Shown here: positions 1-6,783 of the stretch, piece after piece | How the letters are laid out: each line of letters starts with the position of its first letter | Position numbering within the stretch: the first letter of the stretch is position 1 | NCBI GenBank assembly: GCA_030637365.1 | Contig: DAOWGR010000117.1 | Span: forward strand, 1-8,685 | Length of the DNA: 8,685 nucleotides | From: Elusimicrobiota bacterium | GTDB lineage: Bacteria; Elusimicrobiota; Elusimicrobia; Elusimicrobiales; UBA9959 | Direction: 5' to 3' | Position numbers and translations under genes: made by a program | Notes under the pieces: generated by a model | What the model saw: the letters and a program-made list of their open reading frames with translations, nothing else | The model's database searches: none | What the model was told of the DNA's origin: nothing

Positions 1-1
1 C

Positions 2-646
2 GAGAAAGATAAAAAATTCATTATTTCGCGGAGACAAGTTCTTGAAGAAGATGAAAAAGAAAGAAAAAAGAAAATTTTTACCGAAATAAATCCGGGGAGA
101 GTTGTAAGAACCGTGGTGTCAAAAGGCGCGGAGGAAGGTTTATTTGTCCGTTTTCAGGGGATTGAGGGTTTTGTCAGAATTTCGGATATTTCATGGAATA
201 ATCAAAAAGAAGCTATGGCGACTTATAAAAGAGGCCAGAGAATAAAGTGCAAGATTCTTCGTATTGATCATGAAACCTCAAAGATTTCATTTGGCATAAA
301 GCAGCTTACGCAAAATCCCGTGGATATCATTAAAAGAAAATTTCCGTATAAGTCCGTTGTAAAGGGAAAAGTTGTTTCTTTAAGCGAAGAAGGGGCTAAA
401 ATTGAGGTTAATGGCAAGATTGCCGGTTGTGTGTCTGTTTCGGAATATGGCTTTAAAAGCGTTCCCAAAGAAAATGAAATTATAAAAACTGTTGTTGTGG
501 GAGTTAATTCCTCCAATTGCCAGCTTAATTTATCAATTAAGAAATTTGAGGGAATAGAAGACAGGAAGAGAATGCAGGGCTATATGAAAGAGACTCCTTC
601 TTTAACTCTCGGACAGATTCTGGAAAACGCCAAAGAATCTGAGTAA
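2..646 (+). CDS. rpsA: Ribosomal protein S1-like RNA-binding protein, C-terminal part (5' end outside window)
   Basis: The frame is open from base 2 to a TAA at 644-646 (a second stop, TAG, follows at once), giving 214 visible residues; the true start is upstream of the window. The visible part begins with ISRRQVLEEDEKERKKK, the charged linker that joins S1 domains in bacterial ribosomal protein S1. Two S1 (OB-fold) domains follow, at about visible residues 32-103 (GRVVRTVVSKGAEEGLFVRF, then GFVRISDISW) and 115-185 (GKVVSLSEEGAKIEVNGKIAG). The last domain is more divergent, and the usual DPW that precedes it in S1 proteins reads NPV here. The C-terminal tail contains TLGQIL, resembling the end of other S1 proteins. 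S1 helps the 30S subunit bind mRNA. A paralogous S1-domain protein cannot be excluded because the N-terminal ribosome-binding domains are not visible. A GTG at 113 is internal to the first complete domain and is not the start. Confidence 0.87.
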   Translation, partial: EKDKKFIISRRQVLEEDEKERKKKIFTEINPGRVVRTVVSKGAEEGLFVRFQGIEGFVRISDISWNNQKEAMATYKRGQRIKCKILRIDHETSKISFGIKQLTQNPVDIIKRKFPYKSVVKGKVVSLSEEGAKIEVNGKIAGCVSVSEYGFKSVPKENEIIKTVVVGVNSSNCQLNLSIKKFEGIEDRKRMQGYMKETPSLTLGQILENAKESE

Positions 647-685
647 TAGAAAATTGTTCCCGGAAATGACAGGCAAGTCGCAGTT

Positions 686-3529
686 ATGACTACTCTCCGT
701 CTTCTAATAGCTATATTTTTATTTAACGCCGGCGCAGTTTCTGCGGGTAATAGAGTTATTGTAAAAAAATTTGATTGGAAAATTTATTCCACTGAACATT
801 TTGACATCTATTATTACAAAGACAGCAAGGGCTGGCTTAAATACGCGGCCGCTTCTCTTGAAAGAGCCTATCAAAAAATTTCCTCGGATTTAAATCCTTC
901 TTTGGATAAAAGAGTTCCTTTTTTTCTTTATGCAAGCTCAAACGATATGCAACAGACGAGTGTCGCGCATATCTCGGACGGAACCGGCGGAATTAGCGAG
1001 CCTTTAAAAGACAGGTTTATGATGTGGAGCGACGGTTCAAAAGCTTGGATGGATAATTTAATAGACCATGAATTTACCCATGAGGTGCAGTTTAGCGTAT
1101 TGATAGACGGTTTTTGGAAATCGGCCAGAATTTTAAAAACATTCATTTATCCCTTATGGATGATGGAAGGTATGGCCGAATATGAAACAGGCCGGCGCGA
1201 TATGGCGATTCAGCAAATGTATGTGCGCGACGCCGCCATGGACGATAAACTTATAAACCTGCTTTATATGAATCATTTCGGCCATTTAAAGCCGCATCAA
1301 ATGACATTGGCTTATAAGCAAAGCTCCGAAGCGATACTGTTTCTTGCCGAGCAATACGGAAAAGAAAAATTGGCGCGAATGCTGGAGCTCTATAAAAGCC
1401 GTTATGATATAAATTCGGTTTTAAAAGAATTGATCGGTTCAAACATTTTTGATTTTGACAGAAGATTTGGAGAATATACCAAGCTTAAATACGCGATACA
1501 AGCAGATGATGAAAATTTGGCCGAACCCGGTCGCTATGGCCAAAAACTTACAAAACAAAAAGACGATATTCCGGAATTCAATACAAGCGCTCAAGTGGAT
1601 TTTAAGGGAAATATATTGGCTTATTTTTCCACTAAAAAAGGTCATCCCGTATCTCTATGCGTTAAAAATCTTCTGACCGGAAAACAAAAAACAATTAAAG
1701 CCATATCTTTGGGGATTGAAAATATTCCGTCGGGAAGATTCTCAAAAACATTAAAAAGTCTTTCAATGTCGCGCGATGGAAAATGGCTTGTTTTCTCAGG
1801 CCAAAAAAATCATCGGGAAGCTCTCCGGTTTTATAATATAAAAACCAAAAAAAATTATTCCGTCAGGGTTCCCGAATTAATGGAAATGCGCCAGCCTTCT
1901 TTTTCCGCAGACGCGTCCAAAATCGTGTTTATCGGAATGCGCGAAGGCTTTAATGATATCTACGAAATCAAGTTTAATCCGGAATTTTTTAATCGGGAGA
2001 TTTCTTTGAGCGAACTTAATCGTCTTACCGATAATGAGGATGATGAGTCATCGCCCGCGTATTCTCCGGATGGCAACTTGGTGGCGTATTCTTGTGAAGT
2101 TGAAAAGGACGGCTTGTTTGAACGCGATATATGCGTGGTTGATATGGCGCGCAATATCTCCCGCGAAATTAAGCTTAAAGCCGACCAATATGATCCTGTT
2201 TTTTCTCCGGACGGCAAAAGCCTTGTTTTTATAAGCGACGGGGATAATATATTTGAAATTTATAAAAAAGATTTGGAAAGCGGAAAAATTTATCGCATGA
2301 CAAGAACGCGGGGGGGGAACTTCGCGCCGGCATATTCCGGCGACGGCTCCTTTGTTTATTTCTCTTCATTCAGGCACGGTAATATGAACATTTTTAAAGC
2401 GGATATTGGAAATTTTCTTTATCAGGAAATCGTTCCGCAGCCTGCTTATGGCCTTATGAGTGATTCGGGCTCCGGGCGGAAAAGCGCGGTTATTAAAGAA
2501 GCCGGCGGAACATATAAAGATGTCAAATTTAAACCGTCAACGGATTTATTTTATCCGGCTTTCATGTTTTCATCTCCGGGCGGGCTTTTTTGGATGAATT
2601 ATTGGCAAATTTCGGATATGCTGGGCTATAATAATCTGGGTTTTTTTCTTACTTACAATTCAGGCAGCAATTATCTCAATTACCAGATAAATTATTCGTA
2701 CACGAAATTCAGGCCGCAATTATTCGCGTATTTTTCAGGCTTTGCTTTAGATGGCGCAACCGATAGTTTGAATCTTGAATACGATAAAAGGTATTCAAAA
2801 CAAGTTTTGGGCCTGTCTTATCCGTTTGACAGATATAACAGAGTGGAGCTGGCTGGTATACGCAAGAATGACGGAAACATATATGTGGATATAAACGACA
2901 GGTTAATTTCAAAAACAAGGGCCGTTCAAACCTCTTTCGTCAGAGATACGGTCAGAGGGCTTTATCTGGTTGCAAATAGCGGCAATCGCCTTGAGCTCAG
3001 TTATGTTAAAGCGGATGAGTTTGCCGGCGGAAATAAAAAATATGATATTTATTTTATGGAAAATCTCAAATATTTTCCATTATCCAAGCGAAGCGCGATT
3101 GTCGCGCGAACATTGACCGGCATAAGTTTGGGCAGAGATAAACTCGCGTTTGATTTTGGCGGTTTGGGAGGAGTGAGAGGCTTTCAGCGCAGTTCGGTTT
3201 CAAATGAAGCGCCTAATGTAATAATGGGTAATTTTGAATTAAGAACTCCCATAATAGACGATTTAAATTATTATATGTGGTATATGTTTCCCGATTTTTA
3301 TTTCAAATCGGTATATCTTAAGGTTTTCGTGGATTCCGCCTATGGTTTTGAAAACAGTTCCAAGATTAACGATTTTGGCGCTTCCAGTCTTGATACATCA
3401 TTTGGGTTTGGTTTGAATTTTCATACTTTTATTCTTCAAAATTTTCAAATGATTTTAAGTTTTGATTATGCCGTCAGGGCCAGTGACGGCGGAAAAATAT
3501 TCTATTTTTATTTGGGGCCGATGTTTTAA
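686..3529 (+). CDS. Secreted HExxH metallopeptidase / TolB-like propeller / Omp85-type barrel fusion
   Basis: A 947-residue protein in four parts. Residues 1-20 are a signal peptide ending AVSA. Residues about 24-260 form a gluzincin-like peptidase domain: HEFTH at 128-132 supplies two histidine zinc ligands and the catalytic E129, and WMMEGMAEY follows, with E161 the likely third ligand, as in peptidase-MA-like families. Residues about 300-590 hold at least five PD40/TolB-like propeller blades (near 359, 406, 455, 501 and 545), with SPDG-type turns such as YSPDGNLVAYS and FSPDGKSLVFIS. Residues about 618-947 are a beta-barrel with V830-R831-G832-F833 in a GGxxGVRGF context, the loop-6 signature of Omp85/BamA/TamA proteins, and a final phenylalanine typical of BAM substrates. 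The barrel probably sits in the outer membrane with the other domains in the periplasm or at the surface; the substrate is unknown. The start is supported by the signal peptide, although no strong Shine-Dalgarno is seen. It begins 39 bases after the S1-like gene. Confidence 0.9.
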   Translation: MTTLRLLIAIFLFNAGAVSAGNRVIVKKFDWKIYSTEHFDIYYYKDSKGWLKYAAASLERAYQKISSDLNPSLDKRVPFFLYASSNDMQQTSVAHISDGTGGISEPLKDRFMMWSDGSKAWMDNLIDHEFTHEVQFSVLIDGFWKSARILKTFIYPLWMMEGMAEYETGRRDMAIQQMYVRDAAMDDKLINLLYMNHFGHLKPHQMTLAYKQSSEAILFLAEQYGKEKLARMLELYKSRYDINSVLKELIGSNIFDFDRRFGEYTKLKYAIQADDENLAEPGRYGQKLTKQKDDIPEFNTSAQVDFKGNILAYFSTKKGHPVSLCVKNLLTGKQKTIKAISLGIENIPSGRFSKTLKSLSMSRDGKWLVFSGQKNHREALRFYNIKTKKNYSVRVPELMEMRQPSFSADASKIVFIGMREGFNDIYEIKFNPEFFNREISLSELNRLTDNEDDESSPAYSPDGNLVAYSCEVEKDGLFERDICVVDMARNISREIKLKADQYDPVFSPDGKSLVFISDGDNIFEIYKKDLESGKIYRMTRTRGGNFAPAYSGDGSFVYFSSFRHGNMNIFKADIGNFLYQEIVPQPAYGLMSDSGSGRKSAVIKEAGGTYKDVKFKPSTDLFYPAFMFSSPGGLFWMNYWQISDMLGYNNLGFFLTYNSGSNYLNYQINYSYTKFRPQLFAYFSGFALDGATDSLNLEYDKRYSKQVLGLSYPFDRYNRVELAGIRKNDGNIYVDINDRLISKTRAVQTSFVRDTVRGLYLVANSGNRLELSYVKADEFAGGNKKYDIYFMENLKYFPLSKRSAIVARTLTGISLGRDKLAFDFGGLGGVRGFQRSSVSNEAPNVIMGNFELRTPIIDDLNYYMWYMFPDFYFKSVYLKVFVDSAYGFENSSKINDFGASSLDTSFGFGLNFHTFILQNFQMILSFDYAVRASDGGKIFYFYLGPMF

Positions 3530-3676
3530 GAACAATGGAAGATAGAATTTTATAATACGCAATGGAGAAGATTTGCATGGCTGTTAGCCGTTTGTTTGCG
3601 ACTCCCCGGCCTTTCTCGGACTTAAAGACTTTTTATGCTATTGCAAGGCCACAATGAAAATACTAAAATTCTAAAT

Positions 3677-4723
3677 ATGAAAATAAAAATAATTTTGAAT
3701 ATTGTCGTATGCGTATTTCTATTCTCCGCCGGTAGCGTTTATGGAGCAGTTCCGACGCGGACGAAGAATGTTTCTCAAAAAGCATCCGCTAAAAGTAAAG
3801 CCGCGATAACTAAAAAAACAAATAAGACTCCGTCTAAAGCGGTTGTAAAAACCAAAAAACCTTTTGAATCGGCGCTTGAAAAGATTAAATCGGACGACCC
3901 CGTTATAAGAAGAAGGGGGGCTGTTGAGTTTTCGCGGCTTCGCGACAACCGCGCCATAGATCCTTTAGTGGAACTTCTTAAAGATGAAAGCGCGAGCGTA
4001 AGATCGGCCGCTATTGATTCCTTGGGGCTTTTAAGGGCAAAAAAGGCTCTTGTGAAAATTTCCAAGCTTCTTTTAAATGATCCCAATGAGAGTGTCAGGC
4101 ATACGGCGGCCATATCTTTATCCTATATAGGCGGCAAGGAAGCGGGAGAATCTCTTGTGAAAGCCATGGATGATAAATCCGCCGGCGTCAGACATGCCGC
4201 CATAAGAACTATCGCGGTTTTGCGCTATAAGAAGGCGGAGGGGAAGCTGATAGAATTTTTAGAAAAGAAAGATGTTAATACGCTCCGTTCCGTTATAAAT
4301 ACTTTGGGGCGAATTCACTCTGTAAAAGCTGTAAAGCGCGTATCGGAATATTATGATAGCAAGGATATGTATGTCCGTCGGGAAGTTGCTAAAGCTTTGG
4401 GTGAAATAAAAGAAGAGAAAAGTTTGCTCACTCTTAAAAAAATGCTTAAAGACGCTGAAGAAGCCGTTCAAATTGAAGCCGCGCACGCTTTGGCGAAAAT
4501 GAGCGATGATAGCGGTCTTGATACGGCTCATAAACTTATAAAGTCCTCAGAGCGGCTTATAAAACAGGGCTCCGCTTCGATAATGGCGCTTATAGGCAAT
4601 GAGACGAGCGTAAAAGTTCTTGAGAAGGCTTATGAATCTGAAGGCAGTTCAAATATTAAAGCGTTTATAAATTTCTCAAAGGAAAGACTGTTGGCGCGCT
4701 TGAAATTGCGAAAAAAGAAATAA
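3677..4723 (+). CDS. Exported HEAT-repeat protein
   Basis: A 348-residue protein with a clear signal peptide at 1-23 (MKIKIILNIVVCVFLFSAGS then VYG). A linker very rich in Lys, Ala, Thr and Ser follows (about 27-62), then seven to eight HEAT/PBS-lyase-type repeats of about 31 residues from 73 to 320 (units begin near 73, 103, 134, 165, 196, 227, 258 and 289). Conserved positions include VR(S/H)xAAIxxL. The C-terminus is basic (LKLRKKK). HEAT solenoids are protein-interaction scaffolds; this one should act in the periplasm, possibly with the barrel protein encoded just upstream, though that is inference. The start at 3677 is chosen because the signal peptide begins there. An in-frame ATG at 3635 would add 14 residues with no signal-peptide character. 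A six-codon reading frame (3654-3674, with AAGG at 3645-3648) ends two bases before this ATG and could couple translation, but may be chance. Confidence 0.85.
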   Translation: MKIKIILNIVVCVFLFSAGSVYGAVPTRTKNVSQKASAKSKAAITKKTNKTPSKAVVKTKKPFESALEKIKSDDPVIRRRGAVEFSRLRDNRAIDPLVELLKDESASVRSAAIDSLGLLRAKKALVKISKLLLNDPNESVRHTAAISLSYIGGKEAGESLVKAMDDKSAGVRHAAIRTIAVLRYKKAEGKLIEFLEKKDVNTLRSVINTLGRIHSVKAVKRVSEYYDSKDMYVRREVAKALGEIKEEKSLLTLKKMLKDAEEAVQIEAAHALAKMSDDSGLDTAHKLIKSSERLIKQGSASIMALIGNETSVKVLEKAYESEGSSNIKAFINFSKERLLARLKLRKKK

Positions 4724-4792
4724 GTAACTCCACTGTCTCTTTATATTGTCTTTTGCGCGTGGCGTTAAAAGGGGCGGCAAGGTTTTCGTCAT

Positions 4793-5080
4793 ATGGGCAA
4801 GAAAAGCTTAAAAAAGAGATTTATTGGCAATAAGCGCGCGGATATGGAGAAAAAGCCCTCGCAAAACCTAAAATTCATTCATACCACCCGAAATATAGCC
4901 TGGAAAATAATATTTACGGCGATAATCATAATAATAGCGGGCTACATTCTATTGTCCAAAGTGGATCCTCTTGGAAAGAACCTGTATGCCGTGGCCGCGC
5001 CTGTTTTTCTTATAGGCGGGCATATAATGGTGGCATTCGGGTTAGCGTATAACCCTAAAACCTCCGCTAATTCCAAATAA
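4793..5080 (+). CDS. Small two-helix inner-membrane protein
   Basis: A 95-residue protein with a strongly basic N-terminus (MGKKSLKKRF, about 30 residues with many Lys and Arg), then two hydrophobic segments at about 36-54 (IAWKIIFTAIIIIIAGYILL) and 65-85 (YAVAAPVFLIGGHIMVAFGL). The loop between them is short and contains KVDPLGKN. By the positive-inside rule both termini should face the cytoplasm. The layout (LLSKxDPLG, then a second helix) recalls small DUF3098-like proteins, but I cannot assign a family or function. It lies 69 bases after the HEAT gene on the same strand and may belong to the same transcript. AAGG at 4779-4782 is a possible, somewhat distant, ribosome-binding site. An in-frame ATG at 4844 would drop 17 basic residues but keep both helices. 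Confidence 0.72.
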   Translation: MGKKSLKKRFIGNKRADMEKKPSQNLKFIHTTRNIAWKIIFTAIIIIIAGYILLSKVDPLGKNLYAVAAPVFLIGGHIMVAFGLAYNPKTSANSK

Positions 5081-5138
5081 ATACAATCATATCTCCATAT
5101 AACCTGCCTTATACTCCTGATGTTTATCCCAATTTGGT

Positions 5139-5167
5139 AAAATCATGCAACTTTTGGCTTATTTTAA
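5139..5167 (+). repeat. Dispersed short repeat, copy 1 of 3
   Basis: The core ACTTTTGGCTTATTTTAA (5150-5167) matches ACTTTTCGGCTATTTTAA in the copy at 5729-5757, and more loosely the one near 6240. Copies 1 and 2 share roughly four-fifths of their bases across about 29 positions by eye. The function is unknown; this copy lies nearest the end of the upstream gene cluster. Confidence 0.4.
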
Positions 5168-5174
5168 GCGATTA

Positions 5175-5217
5175 TTGATAGTTCTCATTGGTGAAATACG
5201 ATTATCAGCTTTTTTTT
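5175..5217 (+). terminator. Weak intrinsic terminator candidate for the plus-strand gene cluster
   Basis: TTGATA (5175-5180) can pair with TATCAG (5203-5208) with one G-U pair, and an inner TTC/GAA pairing is possible. A run of eight T residues follows at 5210-5217. The large interior loop makes the hairpin weak. It lies about 95 bases after the stop of the last plus-strand gene, the first hairpin-plus-T-run seen there. Confidence 0.3.
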
Positions 5218-5314
5218 CAGAACCTAAACCCCAATAATACCCCGTAACTTCTCAAAAATCCGATGTTCCTTGTTTTTAGGTGTTTTGCCTGTAACTTTCC
5301 TTCTTTATACTGCT

Positions 5315-5495
5315 AATGGTATTTTCAGCTTCTTTATTGGAGTGTTTTTCTTATCTGCCGCACCCTAAGATGAAAGCCTCCGCACATGTCTGCCGGATTT
5401 TGGCCTTTCATGGTGTTTTTTAATTTCCGATTTTATCGAGAATGACTTTTGACAGCATTTATTTTTTGTTTTTTTGTGAGTTTTATTTATTCTTT
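5315..5495 (+). repeat. 197-base-period tandem repeat, unit 1
   Basis: This unit aligns with 5512-5693 at a constant offset of 197 bases. The core (about 5350-5445) is nearly identical, and most differences there are transitions. It includes a bulged hairpin: left arm ATGAAAGCCTCCG (5370-5382) pairs with CGGA (5394-5397) and GGCCTTTCAT (5402-5411). It also has two ATGGTRTTTT motifs (5316 and 5410), 94 bases apart. No known family recognised. Confidence 0.75.
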
Positions 5496-5511
5496 CACCT
5501 GTTTTGTCATC

Positions 5512-5693
5512 AATGGTATTTTCCGCTGCTTTTTAGGCAGGTTTTTCTTGTCTGCCACACCCTAAGATGAAAGCCTCCGCATATGTCTGCCGGATTTTGG
5601 CCTTTCATGGTGTTTTTTAATTCTTGGTTTTATCGAGAATGACTTTTGGTTGCATTTATTTTTTTGTTTTTTTATGAGATTTATTTGTTTTTA
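5512..5693 (+). repeat. 197-base-period tandem repeat, unit 2
   Basis: Second copy of the unit at 5315-5495, with a 1-base indel in the T-rich tail near 5659-5665. The bulged hairpin is kept at 5567-5608: the only change inside it is C to T in the loop (CACATG versus CATATG). A fragment of a third unit, GGCCTTTCATGGTATTTT, follows at 5701-5718 and then the similarity fades. Confidence 0.75.
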
Positions 5694-5728
5694 TCTGTTT
5701 GGCCTTTCATGGTATTTTGAGTTTATTA

Positions 5729-5757
5729 AAAAGCAGGCCACTTTTCGGCTATTTTAA
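5729..5757 (+). repeat. Dispersed short repeat, copy 2 of 3
   Basis: Carries ACTTTTCGGCTATTTTAA (5740-5757), matching the copies at 5139-5167 and 6235-6268. It runs directly into the perfect hairpin TTAAAG/CTTTAA (5754-5770). It lies at the junction between the 197-base tandem units and the second repeat pair. Confidence 0.4.
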
Positions 5758-5822
5758 AGGCAAACTTTAATGATGTTTTTTAAAGCATGTGTTTTGTGGC
5801 GTTTCCATGCTTAAGCGTTTTC

Positions 5823-5893
5823 ATGGTGTTTTTGGCCCTTTCCAAATCGGAAAGTTGGCATGGTTTAGTACCTCCAAATCCTATTTGGAAATT
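5823..5893 (+). repeat. Hairpin-bearing repeat A (pair with B, 155 bases apart)
   Basis: Aligns with 5978-6048 at an offset of 155 to 156 bases, sharing GTTGGCATG and the order of hairpins. The first hairpin is CTTTCC (5838-5843), loop AAATC, GGAAAG (5849-5854). The second is TCCAAAT (5873-5879), loop CCT, ATTTGGA (5883-5889). It starts with an ATGGTGTTTT motif. Confidence 0.65.
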
Positions 5894-5977
5894 GGTGATT
5901 TTGGCTGCGTTTGATGATATTTTGTGGTTTTCGATAAATTCCCGGGTTTTAGATTCTTGTTTGGGGGGACATGTTTT

Positions 5978-6048
5978 GTGGTATTTTCGGCCTTTTTTAA
6001 ATTGGAGAGTTGGCATGCTTTGCCATGTCCAAATTTGAATTTGGACAT
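5978..6048 (+). repeat. Hairpin-bearing repeat B (pair with A)
   Basis: Homologous to 5823-5893. The first hairpin has become TTTTTT (5993-5998), loop AAATT, GGAGAG (6004-6009), which still pairs fully if G-U pairs are allowed in a plus-strand RNA. The last hairpin is longer than in A: perfect 11-base arms ATGTCCAAATT (6025-6035) and AATTTGGACAT (6038-6048) around TG. It starts with GTGGTATTTT. Confidence 0.65.
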
Positions 6049-6234
6049 TCTCGGAGGCTGATATTTGATGAATCGGAAGATTCGTTGTTTTGGACATTTT
6101 GTCCGGATCCCTGTATATTTGCAATGGTTATAGTCTTCGGGATTCATCCGGTGGCGCAGTAAGCTTCTTTTAATGGTATTTTGTCGCGGCCAAAATTGAG
6201 GAGATTTGACTTTTGCTTTCCTTAAAGTTTTATA

Positions 6235-6268
6235 AAAGTTGCCGACTTTTCGAGCTTTTGAATCCAAA
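6235..6268 (+). repeat. Dispersed short repeat, copy 3 of 3 (degenerate)
   Basis: GCCGACTTTTCGAGCTTTTGAA (about 6241-6262, read as GCCGACTTTTCG then AGCTTTTGAA) resembles GCCACTTTTCGGCTATTTTAA in copy 2 with small indels. It overlaps an AAAAGT/ACTTTT hairpin and marks the end of the GT-rich repeat region. Confidence 0.3.
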
Positions 6269-6282
6269 AAACTGAAAAATAG

Positions 6283-6480
6283 TTGAATGTTTGTGAAAAC
6301 AAGATTGCTAATTATGAAAACTTAAAATCTGTATTAGATTTATTTAAATTATGCTTTAAAAATAAGGATAATTTAAAAAACCATGATAAGTATTTTAAGT
6401 CTCGTAAATCAATCAAGGGGAACATATAAGTTAACATAATATATATTATCGTGAGTTCTATAATAGCAAAAAAACATCAA
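6283..6480. other. AT-rich stretch without a gene; perfect AT palindrome
   Basis: This segment is markedly richer in A and T than the sequence on either side and lacks the T-over-A strand bias seen before and after it. It contains a perfect 14-base palindrome, ATAATATATATTAT (6436-6449), and a TATAAT (6459-6464) without a well-spaced -35 box. An open frame from a TTG at 6283 to a TAA at 6427-6429 has no ATG or GTG start and no recognisable product. It may be regulatory DNA or an old insertion. Confidence 0.35.
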
Positions 6481-6783
6481 TCCGGATTATGATTTCGGCA
6501 TGTCTTTGTGTGGTAATTTTTGGATTTGAGCGGTTTGGGGTTTGCCGGCTTCCTGATTTTAATTCCGGTAAGCGCGATTTTCGTATGGCTTCATGTCGCA
6601 TCGGTGTTGAATGGATTTTGTTTGAATTCGGGGTTTTTGCCGGGCGTTTTGCGGTGATGCTTACGGCGCTTGATGGCCTTTTTGGGATGTTGCAGAGGCT
6701 TTTTTCTTGTCGTTTTGTCCTGTTGCCTGAAGCTTTTTAGTCTGTCGCCTGGTGTCTTTGACCTGCGTCGGCTTTGCCGAAGC
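6481..6783. other. GT-rich spacer with no supported gene
   Basis: I see no repeat, RNA gene or credible coding region here. The plus-strand open frame at 6489-6740 is rich in Phe, Gly, Val and Cys, as expected from a GT-rich noncoding strand. A short hairpin, TCGGC/GCCGA around TTT (6768-6780), sits just after the stop of the minus-strand gene; no T run follows it in the minus direction. Confidence 0.4.

Larger units (their letters stand above)
5081..6282 (+). other. Repeat- and hairpin-rich intergenic region, possible structured RNA
   Basis: About 1.2 kb in which I find no convincing gene. Open frames exist, but they shift between repeat copies and have low-complexity compositions. The plus strand is rich in T and G and carries many short inverted repeats, for example TTAAAG/CTTTAA with a 5-base loop (5754-5770), ATGAATC/GATTCGT around a GGAA loop (6068-6085), GGACA/TGTCC around TTT (6092-6104) and AAAAGT/ACTTTT around TGCCG (about 6232-6248). 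GATGAATC (6067-6074) and GATTCATC (6141-6148) form a longer-range inverted repeat. The tandem and dispersed repeats inside this span are listed separately. It could be a decayed repeat array, a large structured noncoding RNA read on the plus strand, or remnants of a mobile element; the sequence alone does not decide. Confidence 0.5.

Noticed and set aside
3551..3556. TATAAT as promoter of the HEAT gene
   Set aside because: No acceptable -35 box at 16 to 18 bases upstream; likely chance in AT-rich sequence.
3562..3657. Small 31-codon frame from ATG 3562 before the HEAT gene
   Set aside because: No hydrophobic or domain signal and no clear ribosome-binding site; probably chance.
5315..5693. 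Template/variable repeat pair of a diversity-generating retroelement
   Set aside because: There is no reverse transcriptase, the copies lie side by side outside any gene, and differences are mostly transitions of several kinds instead of adenine-specific changes.
5787..6038. Plus-strand open frame of 83 codons
   Set aside because: It runs through repeat/hairpin DNA, has a GT-rich-strand composition (Phe, Val, Leu, Trp) and no start signal or family resemblance.
5315..6182. CRISPR array
   Set aside because: Units are long, unequal and diverged, spacing is irregular, and there are no identical short repeats with unique spacers and no cas genes in view.
5780..6267. Two overlapping minus-strand open frames (5780-6124 and 5881-6267)
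   Set aside because: Homologous repeat units A and B fall in different frames in the two, the products are rich in Lys, Thr, Asn, Pro and Gln as expected from an A/C-rich strand, and no domain is recognisable.
6283..6429. Possible 48-residue AT-rich gene remnant
   Set aside because: Only a TTG could start it, there is no ribosome-binding site, and the product resembles nothing I recognise.
6489..6740. Plus-strand open frame of 83 codons
   Set aside because: Rich in Phe, Gly, Val and Cys, typical of chance frames on a GT-rich strand; no ribosome-binding site or motif.
6768..6780. Intrinsic terminator after the winged-helix gene
   Set aside because: The 5-bp TCGGC/GCCGA hairpin is not followed by a T run in the minus direction.
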